From NCBI RefSeq assembly GCF_023630705.1, contig NZ_JALQEM010000038.1, positions 62,001-126,000 on the forward strand: a stretch of 64,000 bases of DNA, given 5' to 3'. Positions 44,059 through 53,863 of this stretch are shown here, piece after piece. The notes below the pieces were generated by a model. The model was not told the origin of the DNA. It saw only the letters and a list, made by a program, of their open reading frames with translations, and ran no database searches. The DNA is from Caballeronia sp. GAFFF1. Its GTDB lineage: Bacteria > Pseudomonadota > Gammaproteobacteria > Burkholderiales > Burkholderiaceae. The position numbers were made by a program, and so were the translations under genes. Within the stretch, counting starts at the first letter, position 1. Every line of letters starts with the position of its first letter.

Positions 44059-46761
44059 TCAGCTGCTCTGGCCGACGGGGAACGTGACCGCGGACGACGC
44101 GCTTTCGAAGACGATCGCGGAAGCCGGCGCGGCGCTCATGTCCGCGACGTCGATGCGAATGCTCGCGAGCGGGCGCTGCGACGAGAACGCGTCGAGCCAT
44201 AGCGCCGAGAGCGCGGGCAGCACATGCTGTTCGATGAAGCCGATGAGCACGCGCGCTCCGGTTTCCTGCACGAGGCAGTGAGCGACGATGTATTCGATGA
44301 GACGCTCGCTGTATTCGAGCGCGATCTCGTGGCGCTCGGCCATGCGTCGCACGACATGGTTCAGATGCAGCCGCACGATGCTTGCGAGCGACTCCTGCGC
44401 AAGCGGCCGATACGGCACGAGCGAGACGCGGCCGAGAAATGCAGCGGGGAAGGCCTTGAGGAGCTCGGGCGCGAGCGCGGCGCACAGCGCGCTGTGATCG
44501 GGGGCGAGCGCCGCATCGGCGCACAGGCTCGTCACGAGTTCCGAGCCGGCATTGCTCGTCAGCAGGATGGTCGTATTCCGGAAGTCGATATAGCGGCCGT
44601 CGCCGTCTTCCATGTAGCCCTTGTCGAAGACCTGGAAGAACACCTCGTGCACGTCGCGATGCGCCTTTTCGATTTCATCGAGCAGCACGACGGAATAGGG
44701 CCGGCGACGAACGGCCTCCGTCAGCACGCCGCCTTCGCCGTAACCGACGTATCCGGGAGGCGCACCCTTCAGTCCCGAGACCGTGTGCGCCTCCTGGTAC
44801 TCGCTCATGTTGATGGTGATGAGATTCTGTTCGCCGCCATACAGCGCCTCAGCCAGCGCCAGCGCGGTCTCGGTCTTGCCGACGCCCGACGGCCCTGCCA
44901 GCAGGAAGACGCCGAGCGGCTTCTTCGGATCGGTGAGCCCGGCGCGCGCCGTCTGCACGCGCTGGCAGATCGACTTCAGTGCATCGCCCTGTCCGATGAC
45001 GCGGGCCGCAAGCGTTTGCGGCAACGTGCGCACGGCGGCGACTTCGTCCTTCACCATGCGGCCCACGGGAATGCCGGTCCAGTCCGAGACGATTTCGGCG
45101 ACGATGGCTTCGTCCACTTCCGGGAACACGAGCGGCGACTCGCCCTGAAGTTCGCGCAGTTCGTCTTCGAGGCGGCGCAGTTCCGCGACGGACGGCGCGA
45201 CGGTCTGGTCATCGGTGCCGGCTGCGTTGCATGCGGCATCGCGCGCGGCGGCGAGTGCTTGCGCCGCGCGAAGCTGATTCTGCCAGCGCGCGTCGATGAT
45301 GGATTCTTCGGCGCTGAATTGCCCGATGCGCGCCTGCGCAGCCGTCAGCGCCTTCTCCGCGTCGATGCCAATGCGCGCCTCCTGCCCCAGCAGGTCGAGC
45401 TCGACCTGGGCTGCCTGCACGCGTTGGCGAATCTCCTGCAACTCGCGCGGCGCCGCATGCTGCGAGAGCGCGACGCGGGCGCATGCGGTGTCGAGCAGAC
45501 TGATCGCCTTGTCCGGCAACTGCCGCGACGGAATGTAGCGATGCGACAGCAGCACTGCTGCGCGGATGGCTTCGTCGCGAACGATCACGCCATGATGCCG
45601 CGAAAAAGCCGTCGCGAGCCCGCGCACCATGTCGATGGCGGCGTCTTCCGCCGGCTCCGGCACCTGCAGCACTTGAAAGCGCCGGGTGAGCGCCGGGTCC
45701 TTTTCAATGTGTCGCTTGTATTCGGACCACGTCGTCGCGCCGATCATGCGGACCGCGCCGCGCGCGAGCGCGGGCTTGAGCAGATTCGCGGCGTCGCCGG
45801 TGCCGGCCTGTCCGCCTGCTCCCACGAGCGTATGGATCTCGTCGACGAACAGGACGATCGGTGCGGGCGACTTCACAGCCGCTTCCAACACGCCTTTTAG
45901 ACGTGCCTCGAATTCGCCCTTCATGCTGGCGCCCGCGAGGAGCGCGCCGACATCGAGTGTCATCAGTCGGACTTCGGCGAGCGATGGCGGAACGTCGCGG
46001 CTCGCGATGGCGAGCGCGAGGCCCTCGACCACCGCCGTCTTTCCGACGCCGGCTTCGCCGGTCAGCAACGGGTTATTCTGCCGACGGCGCAACAAGACGT
46101 CGATCAGCGTGCGAATTTCCTGCTCACGTCCGACGACCGGATCGATTTCGCCGGCGCGGGCGCGCGCCGTGAGGTCGAGGCAATATTGATTTAGCGGCGA
46201 GCCGCTCGCCGCCCCGCGCATTGCGCCAGAGCTTTCACCCGGCACGGCCGAGGAGAAATCGCTGTTGTCATAGGGCGCGTCGTCGCCTTCAGGGGAGCCG
46301 CTGATCCAGGCGGTCAGTGTGTCGCCGGACACGTCGACGGGAATGCGCGCGAGCGCCGACGACACCGAAAGCAGCACGCGGCGAAGCTCCGGCGTGCCCG
46401 CGAGTGCTGCAATCAGCCACGCGCCGCGCACACGGCGGTCGCCATGTTCGAGAGTCGCGAGCACCCAGGCACGTTCGATGGCTAGTTCGATGTAGTGCGA
46501 GAAATCGCTGATGGAGCTTGCACCCGAAGGCAACGCGTTCAGGGCGCGGGCGACATCGCGCTCGAGCAAGTCGAGTTCGATGCCTGCGTGACGAACGATG
46601 CGGTGCAGGTCGCTATCGGGAAGCTGCAGCAGCTGATGCAGCCAATGGACGAGCTCCACATATGGATTACCGCGGAGCTTGCAGAAAGTTGTAGCTGATT
46701 CAATGCTTCGGAACAGAGTAGCTCCGAGCTTTCCAAATAAAGCCTGGCGGGAAACGGTCAT
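44059..46761 (-). CDS. tssH: Type VI secretion AAA+ ATPase ClpV (TssH)
   Basis: The 900-residue Clp/Hsp100 protein disassembles contracted TssBC sheaths. It has an N-terminal Clp-N domain (LFGKLGATLFRSIESAT...), a first AAA module with Walker A GEAGVGKTAVVEG and Walker B VLFVDEIH, a middle coiled-coil region, and a second AAA module with GPSGVGKTETALAL and VVLLDEIEKAHRDV. The ATG at 46761 (MTVSRQALF) is chosen; the open frame runs to 46902 but that extra sequence is basic and unlike ClpV. It is the first gene of the leftward arm, so the promoter lies in the 470-bp divergent region upstream. Confidence 0.95.
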   Translation of the reverse strand: MTVSRQALFGKLGATLFRSIESATTFCKLRGNPYVELVHWLHQLLQLPDSDLHRIVRHAGIELDLLERDVARALNALPSGASSISDFSHYIELAIERAWVLATLEHGDRRVRGAWLIAALAGTPELRRVLLSVSSALARIPVDVSGDTLTAWISGSPEGDDAPYDNSDFSSAVPGESSGAMRGAASGSPLNQYCLDLTARARAGEIDPVVGREQEIRTLIDVLLRRRQNNPLLTGEAGVGKTAVVEGLALAIASRDVPPSLAEVRLMTLDVGALLAGASMKGEFEARLKGVLEAAVKSPAPIVLFVDEIHTLVGAGGQAGTGDAANLLKPALARGAVRMIGATTWSEYKRHIEKDPALTRRFQVLQVPEPAEDAAIDMVRGLATAFSRHHGVIVRDEAIRAAVLLSHRYIPSRQLPDKAISLLDTACARVALSQHAAPRELQEIRQRVQAAQVELDLLGQEARIGIDAEKALTAAQARIGQFSAEESIIDARWQNQLRAAQALAAARDAACNAAGTDDQTVAPSVAELRRLEDELRELQGESPLVFPEVDEAIVAEIVSDWTGIPVGRMVKDEVAAVRTLPQTLAARVIGQGDALKSICQRVQTARAGLTDPKKPLGVFLLAGPSGVGKTETALALAEALYGGEQNLITINMSEYQEAHTVSGLKGAPPGYVGYGEGGVLTEAVRRRPYSVVLLDEIEKAHRDVHEVFFQVFDKGYMEDGDGRYIDFRNTTILLTSNAGSELVTSLCADAALAPDHSALCAALAPELLKAFPAAFLGRVSLVPYRPLAQESLASIVRLHLNHVVRRMAERHEIALEYSERLIEYIVAHCLVQETGARVLIGFIEQHVLPALSALWLDAFSSQRPLASIRIDVADMSAAPASAIVFESASSAVTFPVGQSS

Positions 46762-47233
46762 TGTTTTTCTTTGATGTTCGGATGCCGTAATAAATCCTGC
46801 GGCATCCAGCTTTCTTTTTTGTCTTTTTATGCGACCGTGCGATATGAGCGTATGCCTCGGTCTTCGCCGGTCGCGTCGAACCGCAGCGATTATCCATGCC
46901 AAAGCGCGTTCGTCAACGATGCGCGAGAGTGTGGCGGCTTATCTCGACCGTGCGATTTCTCGATTGCTCACGTTGCACGACAATTTCTATTTTTAGGTCC
47001 GACAGAGATTTCAATGAGTTAGAACGATTAACGGCCTACTGAACGAATGCATTCTCGACAGTTGCGACAGTTTCACCATGCAATGCATTCTTCGTAGAAA
47101 TTCGTAGTGGTTTATCTCAATTTAATTGATATGGACACCTTGGTTTGACCGTGTTCTAATCCGGCCCCGTCCTATTCTTGGAAAGGTGATTCGCGATCGC
47201 GTAGAAGTATTCGGATCGTGAATTCAAGCTGCG
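46762..47233. promoter_or_regulatory. Divergent promoter region of the two T6SS arms
   Basis: About 470 bp separate clpV (leftward) from the tagK-like gene (rightward). This is one of the more A+T-rich stretches of the window, with TTGACC at 47145-47150 as a possible -35 element on the right-hand side. I see no convincing sigma-54 site (TGGCAC-N5-TTGC). No gene is apparent. Confidence 0.5.
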
Positions 47234-47911
47234 ATGAGACTTGCCAGACTGTTTCGCACCGCGCCGTCGAATGCGCGCCGCATGGAACCGCAAGGTCAGC
47301 CGGTTTCGGGCGTAGGCTCGGGCAGCGTGCAAAGAGCAGGGCAACGCGATCACGGCGATACGTCTCATGCGACGTCGCCCTATGGCGAGAATGCTGTGCT
47401 CGACCTGCTCGGCGGCGCAGCAGACTCGAGCTCGGCACGCTTCATCGTCAAGGCTGCAGACGACGCAGGAAGCAGCGCGGGCGACCGGTTAATGGGTTCG
47501 CTATACGAGCAATACTGCCAGGCGCTGGACTCGCCGCTCGCATCGCTCCCCGATACGTGGGTCGATGCGGCGAGCGGCGAGGGGATGCCTTTACGCGATC
47601 AGGAGCTTGCGTCGCACCGCTGGCGTGACCAGGCCGTCGGCCCGGTTGCCGCCATCCTGGGTGACATCTCCAACCTCGAACAAGCGTTCGGGCCGATGCA
47701 TCACATCGGGCCCTACGCCGCGGCCAGCGTTGAAGAGGTCCCCGAAGTGCTGCGTCTCTTCGCTCCCCCCGAATACCACGCCGCATCGGCGCGTAGGCCG
47801 AGCCCGATTCTGCCGTCGCTCGTGCGGCGCGAACACCACACGCTGGCCATCGACAGTCCCGTACGGCCACTGAACACTCCTCACGAACGCGAACAAAAAG
47901 AGACCCTATGA
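47234..47911 (+). CDS. T6SS-associated protein resembling the C-terminal domain of TagK
   Basis: The 225-residue protein has a poorly ordered N-terminus (about 1-45) and a helical domain (about 48-225). The domain includes ENAVLDLLGGAADSS, YEQYCQALDSPLASLPD, VPEVLRLFAPPEYHA and SLVRREHHTLAIDSP, which match what I recall of TagK-domain proteins of Burkholderia-type T6SS loci. TagK proteins often carry an N-terminal FHA domain; none is seen here. Its stop overlaps the tagJ start by 4 bp (ATGA), and it is first in the rightward arm, so it is surely part of the T6SS operon. Function is unknown. Confidence 0.6.
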   Translation: MRLARLFRTAPSNARRMEPQGQPVSGVGSGSVQRAGQRDHGDTSHATSPYGENAVLDLLGGAADSSSARFIVKAADDAGSSAGDRLMGSLYEQYCQALDSPLASLPDTWVDAASGEGMPLRDQELASHRWRDQAVGPVAAILGDISNLEQAFGPMHHIGPYAAASVEEVPEVLRLFAPPEYHAASARRPSPILPSLVRREHHTLAIDSPVRPLNTPHEREQKETL

Positions 47912-48774
47912 GCGCAAACACGCCGAAGCGGACCGACGCGAAGCCCGGCTCCATGGCCATCGACGAAGCGATCGCCAGCCTCGTCACCGCCATTCGCAAA
48001 GAACCTGCCGTCGCGGGGCATCGGTGGTCGCTGTTCCAGTGCTTCTCCGTAACGGGCGAGTGGGAGAGGGCGATGCAGCAGTTGCAGGTCTACGGACAAC
48101 TCGACCGTTCGGCGGAACGCGTGGTGCAGACATTCCGCGATCTCGTTCGCGCTGAACGCTGGCGCGAGCGCGTCATGGACGGAACGCAGGCACCAGCTCT
48201 GGTCTATGACGACGCACCCGAATGGATGCGCTCGCTGATCGCCGCGCTGGGCCTCGCGGCCGGGGGCGATTTGAACGCCGCGGACCGGGCGCGCGAGGCG
48301 GCGCTCGATGCCGCGCCGCTAGTCGCAGGACGCGCGGCGGGGCAGGCTTTTCAGTGGATCGGCGACAGTGACTCGCGCCTGGGTCCGGTGTGCGAGTTCA
48401 TCAGCGCGGGCAGCTATCGCTGGGTTGCCTTGCCGGACATTGCTCGCTGGCGGGTACGTGAGCCGTCTTCGCTCATCGATCTCGTCTGGACGCCGTGCAC
48501 CCTCACGCTGCTGGACGGTGCGACGCTCCACGGCTTCGTTCCCGCCCGCTATCCGTTGCCGTCTGATGGCGCCCACGCAAGCCGCGAGGCGCTTCGGACC
48601 GGACGTGAAACGGTGTGGGAGGAAAACGGGCGCACGGGCGTGATCGGGCATGGCCGCAAGACATGGGCGACGGATGCCGGCGACTTCAGCGTGTTCGAGA
48701 TCCCGGATTGCGCATTCGGGCAGGCCGCCATGCGCGGCGAAGAGCCGCTCGCAAGCGAGGGCTCGAGTCAGTGA
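47908..48774 (+). CDS. tagJ: Type VI secretion accessory protein TagJ (ImpE/SciE family)
   Basis: The 288-residue protein matches the ImpE family. It has an N-terminal TPR-like helical part (SMAIDEAIASLVTAIRKEP; VAGHRWSLFQCFSVTGEWERAMQQL) and a C-terminal domain with the RWVALPDIARWRV and LIDLVWTPCTLTL blocks and GHGRKTWATDAGD. In other systems TagJ binds the TssB N-terminus and can modulate ClpV-driven sheath recycling. It overlaps the preceding gene by 4 bp, and its TGA overlaps the probable GTG start of tssE (GTGA). Confidence 0.88.
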   Translation: MSANTPKRTDAKPGSMAIDEAIASLVTAIRKEPAVAGHRWSLFQCFSVTGEWERAMQQLQVYGQLDRSAERVVQTFRDLVRAERWRERVMDGTQAPALVYDDAPEWMRSLIAALGLAAGGDLNAADRAREAALDAAPLVAGRAAGQAFQWIGDSDSRLGPVCEFISAGSYRWVALPDIARWRVREPSSLIDLVWTPCTLTLLDGATLHGFVPARYPLPSDGAHASREALRTGRETVWEENGRTGVIGHGRKTWATDAGDFSVFEIPDCAFGQAAMRGEEPLASEGSSQ

Positions 48775-49319
48775 AGACGACGCTACACCGTGGCTTCGGC
48801 GCGCCGTCAGCGGCGCCCCGCCGGGCCGATTGTCACCTGATGCCGACGCTGCTTGACCGCCTCCGCGACGACGCGCCGCAGCGCCAGAACGAAGCGCCCG
48901 GTGAGTACACCGTGACGCGGTCGCAGATGCGCGACATCATCCAGCGCGATCTCGCCTACCTGCTCAACGCGATCAGTATCGAAGATCAAATCGACCGGAC
49001 CCGATATCCCGAAGCTGCCGCCTCAACGGTGAACTTCGGCGTGCCGCCGCTGGCGGGCGCGTTCGTCGCTTCGCACCGCTGGCCGGACGTCGAAGCGAAG
49101 ATCAAGCGCGCGATCGAGGACTTCGAGCCACGCCTGCTGCGCGACTCGCTGTCGATCGTGCCGCTGTCCGGAGTCGACAACAACGGACGCTATAACAACC
49201 TCGCGTTCGAGATCCGCGGCATGATCCGGATGGACCCGTATCCGCTCGAGTTCATGGTTCAGAGCTCGCTGGATCTCGAAACGAGCCGTCTGCACGCCAC
49301 CGCGCGCCGCGGTGGCTGA
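48771..49319 (+). CDS. tssE: Type VI secretion baseplate subunit TssE (gp25-like)
   Basis: The 182-residue protein belongs to the gp25/lysozyme-like baseplate family: MPTLLDRLRDDAP, an RDIIQRDLAYLLNA-type helix, the STVNFGVPPLAG block and the ESR-type region LLRDSLSIVPLSG, ending in a beta strand (LEFMVQSSLDLET). The GTG at 48771 is chosen because it has GAGGG upstream and overlaps the tagJ stop as GTGA. The ATG at 48840 (159 residues) lacks a ribosome site but would keep the whole domain. TssE joins TssF and TssG in the wedge, and tssF follows directly. Confidence 0.9.
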   Translation: MKTTLHRGFGAPSAAPRRADCHLMPTLLDRLRDDAPQRQNEAPGEYTVTRSQMRDIIQRDLAYLLNAISIEDQIDRTRYPEAAASTVNFGVPPLAGAFVASHRWPDVEAKIKRAIEDFEPRLLRDSLSIVPLSGVDNNGRYNNLAFEIRGMIRMDPYPLEFMVQSSLDLETSRLHATARRGG

Positions 49320-49350
49320 TACGCGCCGCGCGACACAACACAGGCATCGA

Positions 49351-51240
49351 ATGGACCCGAGGCTGCTCGACTATTACAACCAGGAACTGGTCGCCCTGCG
49401 TGACTTGGGCGCGGAGTTCGCGAAGGCACATCCCAAGGTGGCGCACCGGCTACTGACGCAGCCCGATGAAGCCGTCGACCCGTACGTCGAACGGCTCGTG
49501 GAATCGTTCTGCTTCATGGCGGCCCGCATGCAGGTCAAGCTCGACGCGGAATTTCCCCGTTTCGCGGGTCGTCTGCTCGAAGTGATCTATCCGGACTACA
49601 CCGCGCCGACGCCCTCGATGGCGGTTGCGCAGTTCCATCCGGACTCACGCTCCGACGAACTGGTGCGAGGCGTCACCATCGCGCGAGGAACGGCGCTGAA
49701 AGGACGCGTGGCGCCTGGCGAAAAAACGGCTTGCCAGTTCCGCACGGGTCACGACGTGACCCTCTATCCGCTTGCGATCACGCGCGCCACACTTGCCGGC
49801 ATGCCCCGCGATATCCGTGCGCTCGACCGCTACGTGCCTGAGAACGTGCGCGTGCGCGACGCATTGCGCTTGCGCCTGCGGACGACGAACGGAGCGCGCA
49901 TAGCCGACCTGCGCGGCCTCGATCGGCTGCCGGTGTATCTGAGCGGCGATGAACAGGTGGCGTCCCATCTCTTCGAGCTTCTGCATTCCGCGAGCGTGGC
50001 GACCGTCGTCGGCGCGCCCGTCGATCTTGCGGATGGAACGCGGCCGGTTTCGGTCATCACGTCGGAACCCGTCGCGCACGAAGGGCTTCGCACCGATCAG
50101 GGCTTGTTGCCGCTCACCTGGTCCAAGTTTCACGGCCACAATCTCCTGCAGGAGTACTTCGCCTGCCCGAGCCGTTTCCTGTTCTTCACGTTGACAGGAC
50201 TCGAAGACGCGCTGCGCCGCATCGACGGCGATGAAGTCGAGATCGTCGTGCTGCTGAGCCAGTCGAGCGATCGCCTGAACGGCCTCATCGACGCGTCGCG
50301 GTTCGCGCTTTTCTGCTCGCCCGTCATCAACCTGTTCCCTTGCCGCACTGACCGCATCGAAGTCACGCACGCGGCGGCCGAATTTCATCTCGTGCCGAGG
50401 CGGCTCGCGCCGCTCGACTATGAGGTCTTCGCCGTCGAGTCGCTCGCCGGTCACAAGGGCAATGGCGCGGCCGGACAGGAATTCCGCCCGCTTTATCAGA
50501 CTCGCAATAGTGACGAAGGCAACTATGGCCGCTATTTCTCGGTGCGTCGCGAAAGCCGCGTGCTGTCCGAAGCGGTCCGCCGCAACGGCTTGCGCACGCC
50601 GTATGTCGGCAGCGAGGTCTATGTGTCGCTCGTGGATCAGCACAACCCGCCGTACGACGAAGACATCCGCTATCTGTCCGTCGACGCGTGGTTGACCAAC
50701 CGCGACCTGCCGAGCTTTGTTCCGCGCGACGGCATGAACGATCTCTTCGGCGATCTGGATGCGCCCGTCGCCAGTATCGGGCTCGTCCGCGCGCCCAGTG
50801 CGCCGCGCGCGCCATTCGCGGAACGGGAGACTGCGTGGCGCCTTATCCGGCATCTGAATTTCAATTACCTACCGCTCGAAGAAATCGATCATCGGCCGGG
50901 CGGGCAAGGCCTGCGCGACATGCTGAGGCTCTTCGTCGCCGCCGACGACAGAATCCACCAGCGTCAGGTCGAGAGCCTGGTGGGCGTCAAGACGCGACCG
51001 GTCTCTTGCAAGCTGCCCGGGAAGGGGCCGCTCGTGTTCGGGCGTGGCATCGAATGCCAGCTGACCGTCGACGAAGCCGGTTTCTCCGGCGTCAGCCCCT
51101 ATCTCTTCGGCGTGATTCTTGAGCACTATCTGATGCGGCATGTGTCCATCAATACGTTCACGCAGACGGAACTTCATTCCATGCAACGCGGCCGTTTGAT
51201 GCGCTGGCCGGTTCGCATGGGTTCGCGTGGAGGCGTCTGA
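49351..51240 (+). CDS. tssF: Type VI secretion baseplate subunit TssF (first copy)
   Basis: The 629-residue wedge protein starts with the signature MDPRLLDYYNQELVALRDLG, then AEFPRFAGRLLEVIYPDY, and later LVHEYF/LLQEYFACPSRFLFF-type and DVWLTNRDLP-type blocks found in all TssF proteins. It forms the baseplate wedge with TssG and TssE. The ATG at 49351 is used since the family starts there. It overlaps tssG by one base (TGATG). A second, divergent tssF lies at 56125-58038. Confidence 0.95.
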   Translation: MDPRLLDYYNQELVALRDLGAEFAKAHPKVAHRLLTQPDEAVDPYVERLVESFCFMAARMQVKLDAEFPRFAGRLLEVIYPDYTAPTPSMAVAQFHPDSRSDELVRGVTIARGTALKGRVAPGEKTACQFRTGHDVTLYPLAITRATLAGMPRDIRALDRYVPENVRVRDALRLRLRTTNGARIADLRGLDRLPVYLSGDEQVASHLFELLHSASVATVVGAPVDLADGTRPVSVITSEPVAHEGLRTDQGLLPLTWSKFHGHNLLQEYFACPSRFLFFTLTGLEDALRRIDGDEVEIVVLLSQSSDRLNGLIDASRFALFCSPVINLFPCRTDRIEVTHAAAEFHLVPRRLAPLDYEVFAVESLAGHKGNGAAGQEFRPLYQTRNSDEGNYGRYFSVRRESRVLSEAVRRNGLRTPYVGSEVYVSLVDQHNPPYDEDIRYLSVDAWLTNRDLPSFVPRDGMNDLFGDLDAPVASIGLVRAPSAPRAPFAERETAWRLIRHLNFNYLPLEEIDHRPGGQGLRDMLRLFVAADDRIHQRQVESLVGVKTRPVSCKLPGKGPLVFGRGIECQLTVDEAGFSGVSPYLFGVILEHYLMRHVSINTFTQTELHSMQRGRLMRWPVRMGSRGGV

Positions 51241-52292
51241 TGGAGCGAGCCACCTCTACCTCAACGTTGCGTGACACGGCGTTCTCTCATCGAACGCTGG
51301 AGCGGCTGCAGGCGGAGCCGTGGCGATACGGCTTCCTTTCGTTGATGCGCCGCATCGGCGCCGCTTCGAATAGCGGGCCCGTCGGCGCAGCGCGGCGGCC
51401 GCAGGAAGAGCCGTTTCGCCTCGGGCAGAAGCCCAGCCTGACGTTCGCCCCGCGAGAACTCGCGAGCGTCAGTGAACGCGACGGACGCCTCTTCGTGCGC
51501 CTGTTCGGCCTCGGCATGTTGGGACCGAACGGACCCCTGCCCATCCACGTAACTGAAATCGCGCGTGAGCGCGAAGAAAGCCGGCGCGACCGCACGCTCG
51601 TCGATTTCCTCGATGTCTTCCATCATCGCTATTTCACGCTGCTGTACCAGACATGGGCGTCCGCGCAGTCGACGGCGGGGCTCGACAGGACAGGCACGGG
51701 GAGCGAACGCTTTTCGTCCTACATCGGATGCCTGAGCGGGCAAGAGCCGCGCGAGATCGCCACCCGCGCGCTGCCAGCGCATGCGCAACTATCCGCATCG
51801 GCGCACAGGGTGCGCGAATCGCGCAACCCCGACGGCCTGCGCACGACGCTCGAACGCTACTTCGGCGTGCCGGTTGCGATAGACGAATACGTCTTCCACT
51901 GGATCGAAATGGCGGCGAGCGAGCGCAGCCGTCTCGGCGCGCCGGGCGCACCGTCCATCATGGCCGAAGGCGCGATTCTCGGGGAGCGCGTGCCGGACCG
52001 GCAGTACCGCTTTCGAATCGTTATCGGGCCGCTCGGCATCGACGCGTATTTGCGCTTTACGCCTCGCGGCGCGGACCTGCCGAAGCTCGTCGACTGGGTG
52101 CGCACGTTCCTCGGCCACGAATTCGACTGGGAACTTGAACTGCGCATTCGTGCGAAGAGCGCGCCGCCCGCCGTGATGGGCGGCCCGCAGCAGTTGGGAT
52201 GGTCAGGCTGGCTCGGACAATCCCCGGACGACCGGCCGATCACCGGCATGCGCTTCGAGCCTGAACGCTACATGACAAAGCTCGCATCGTGA
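51240..52292 (+). CDS. tssG: Type VI secretion baseplate subunit TssG (first copy)
   Basis: The 350-residue protein has the TssG hallmarks LQAEPWRYGFLSLMRRI, FRLGQKPSLTFAP, LFGLGMLGPNGPLPIHVTE and a C-terminal QQLGWSGWLGQSP block. It is the second wedge component, bound to TssF. The start codon overlaps the tssF stop, giving tight coupling. A second tssG at 62018-63127 shares these blocks. Confidence 0.95.
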   Translation: MERATSTSTLRDTAFSHRTLERLQAEPWRYGFLSLMRRIGAASNSGPVGAARRPQEEPFRLGQKPSLTFAPRELASVSERDGRLFVRLFGLGMLGPNGPLPIHVTEIAREREESRRDRTLVDFLDVFHHRYFTLLYQTWASAQSTAGLDRTGTGSERFSSYIGCLSGQEPREIATRALPAHAQLSASAHRVRESRNPDGLRTTLERYFGVPVAIDEYVFHWIEMAASERSRLGAPGAPSIMAEGAILGERVPDRQYRFRIVIGPLGIDAYLRFTPRGADLPKLVDWVRTFLGHEFDWELELRIRAKSAPPAVMGGPQQLGWSGWLGQSPDDRPITGMRFEPERYMTKLAS

Positions 52293-52329
52293 TATGCGAG
52301 CCAACCAGAACAACGCAGGAAACCAGCAG

Positions 52330-53430
52330 ATGAGCAGCAAGAGCAAGCATGCCGCCAACAAGGCACCCGGCGGTCATGCCGGGCCGGCGACGTCGCACGA
52401 CTGGATGAGCCCGATCGACCCCGCCGCGCCCTGCGGCGCCGATCTCGAGTACGACCCCGAGTTCGTCGTCCTGTCGTCCCAGGTCGCGGTCCGGCCGGAA
52501 GCGCAATATGGCGATTTCGTCGGCGTGCCCGAACCCATCAACTGGAGCGACGTCGACCGCGATTGCCGGCGTCTCATGATGCGCAGCAAGGATATGCGGC
52601 TCGCCGTTCTGTTCATGCGTTGCCGCACGCGACTGGCCGGCGCGCCGGGACTTGCAGAAGGACTGGGCTTGCTGGCCGAATGGCTCGATGCGTTCCCCGA
52701 ATCCATCCATCCACGCCAGGGCGCGGACGACGATGAAGACGCCGCCCTCGAAATCCGCATGAACGCGCTGCAAGCCCTCACCGATACGGACGGCTTGCTC
52801 TCCGACGTGCGCGAGATCGCGCTGACGCGTTCGAGCGCCGCGCGGCTGCAAATGCGGGATGTAGAACGGGCGTTCGCGCATCCGCGCCCGAGCGATGCGC
52901 TTGCGCCGGAGTCCGTCACGCGACAGATCGAAGACCTTCGGATACAACAGCCCGACATGCTCGCCGGCTTCGACGCGGCTGCCGAGAGCCTCAAGCGCAT
53001 CGAAGCGTGGTGCCGCGAGCATCTGGACGCGTATCTGCCAGATTTGTCGCCACTCACACGCCTGCTCGATCGCGTCGTCGCGACGGGCGCGCGAGTCGCT
53101 ACGACCGCCGTGGAAGAACCGGCGCCCGAACCGGCAGAAGCCGCCGACGCGGTTGCCGCCACGGAGACTGCGGCCGACGAGAGCGTCGCCGCTGCGACTA
53201 CCGTCGCCGAGCCGGTCAGGCCCACGCGCACTGCAGCGCTCGATCGCCACGCTGCGCTCGAACTCATCCGCGAAGCGCGGCACTGGTTCGAGCGGCACGA
53301 GCCCAGCAGTCCCATCCCGGTTTTGCTGCGTCGCGCGGAGTTGTTCGTCGGGAAGCGATATGCCGAAGTCGTGAAGGCAATCAGCCCGGACATGCTGGAG
53401 CAGTGGGAAAGCGAGAACGGCCTGCAATGA
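52330..53430 (+). CDS. tssA: Type VI secretion assembly protein TssA (ImpA_N domain)
   Basis: This protein of about 366 residues has a Lys/Ser/Ala-rich N-terminus and then the ImpA_N domain (SPIDPAAPCGADLEYDPEF; GLGLLAEWLDAFPESIHP). A linker of about 50 residues rich in Ala, Glu and Thr follows (about 265-310), then a C-terminal helical domain (HAALELIREARHWFERHEPSSPIPVLLRRAEL, shown in part elsewhere in the family as the VasJ-like end). TssA caps or primes the growing sheath. The ATG at 52330 has AGGAAACC upstream; 52294 would add 12 residues. It closes the main rightward arm. Confidence 0.9.
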   Translation: MSSKSKHAANKAPGGHAGPATSHDWMSPIDPAAPCGADLEYDPEFVVLSSQVAVRPEAQYGDFVGVPEPINWSDVDRDCRRLMMRSKDMRLAVLFMRCRTRLAGAPGLAEGLGLLAEWLDAFPESIHPRQGADDDEDAALEIRMNALQALTDTDGLLSDVREIALTRSSAARLQMRDVERAFAHPRPSDALAPESVTRQIEDLRIQQPDMLAGFDAAAESLKRIEAWCREHLDAYLPDLSPLTRLLDRVVATGARVATTAVEEPAPEPAEAADAVAATETAADESVAAATTVAEPVRPTRTAALDRHAALELIREARHWFERHEPSSPIPVLLRRAELFVGKRYAEVVKAISPDMLEQWESENGLQ

Positions 53431-53863
53431 TGTACTCGCGGATTCACAAGCTCGGGGGGCCCCGGCGCCGTCCTGCGGTGTCGCGCGGCACTGCGCTGTC
53501 CCGCAAGGCGTGCGGGGACATCGGCCTGAAAGTACGAAGGTAGCGGTTCACGTCAACTCATACGTGATCCTGGGCGATGACGCTTGCCTTTTCCCGCGAA
53601 TTGCTGGTTCGCGGGACGCGGTCTTCGGCGCGCACGACTCGGGTCGGAGTGCGGGTATCCAAAGAGCGACAACCCGCAGCATCCCTGGTAGCCGTTTCAC
53701 GTTCCTCGTAGCAGCGATGCTTTCGGACCCGTTCGCAAGCATGCTGTTGGCCGTTGTTGCGCGAGCACCTGCCTTCGCGGCGCCCGTGCGCGGCACCGGG
53801 CCCGCATGAACACGAGCATGGCCCTTGCTACCGCGTCAATACCGACGCCCCCCAGGAGCCACC
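53431..53863. other. Intergenic region after tssA
   Basis: No credible gene in about 430 bp. Two hairpins, CCCGCA-AGGCG-TGCGGG (53502-53518) and CCCGCGAA-TTGCTGG-TTCGCGGG (53593-53615), may end the T6SS transcript, though neither has a T tract. Confidence 0.45.

Noticed and set aside
53431..53863. An effector or immunity gene after tssA
   Set aside because: Frames are short, mutually overlapping and without ribosome sites or motifs.
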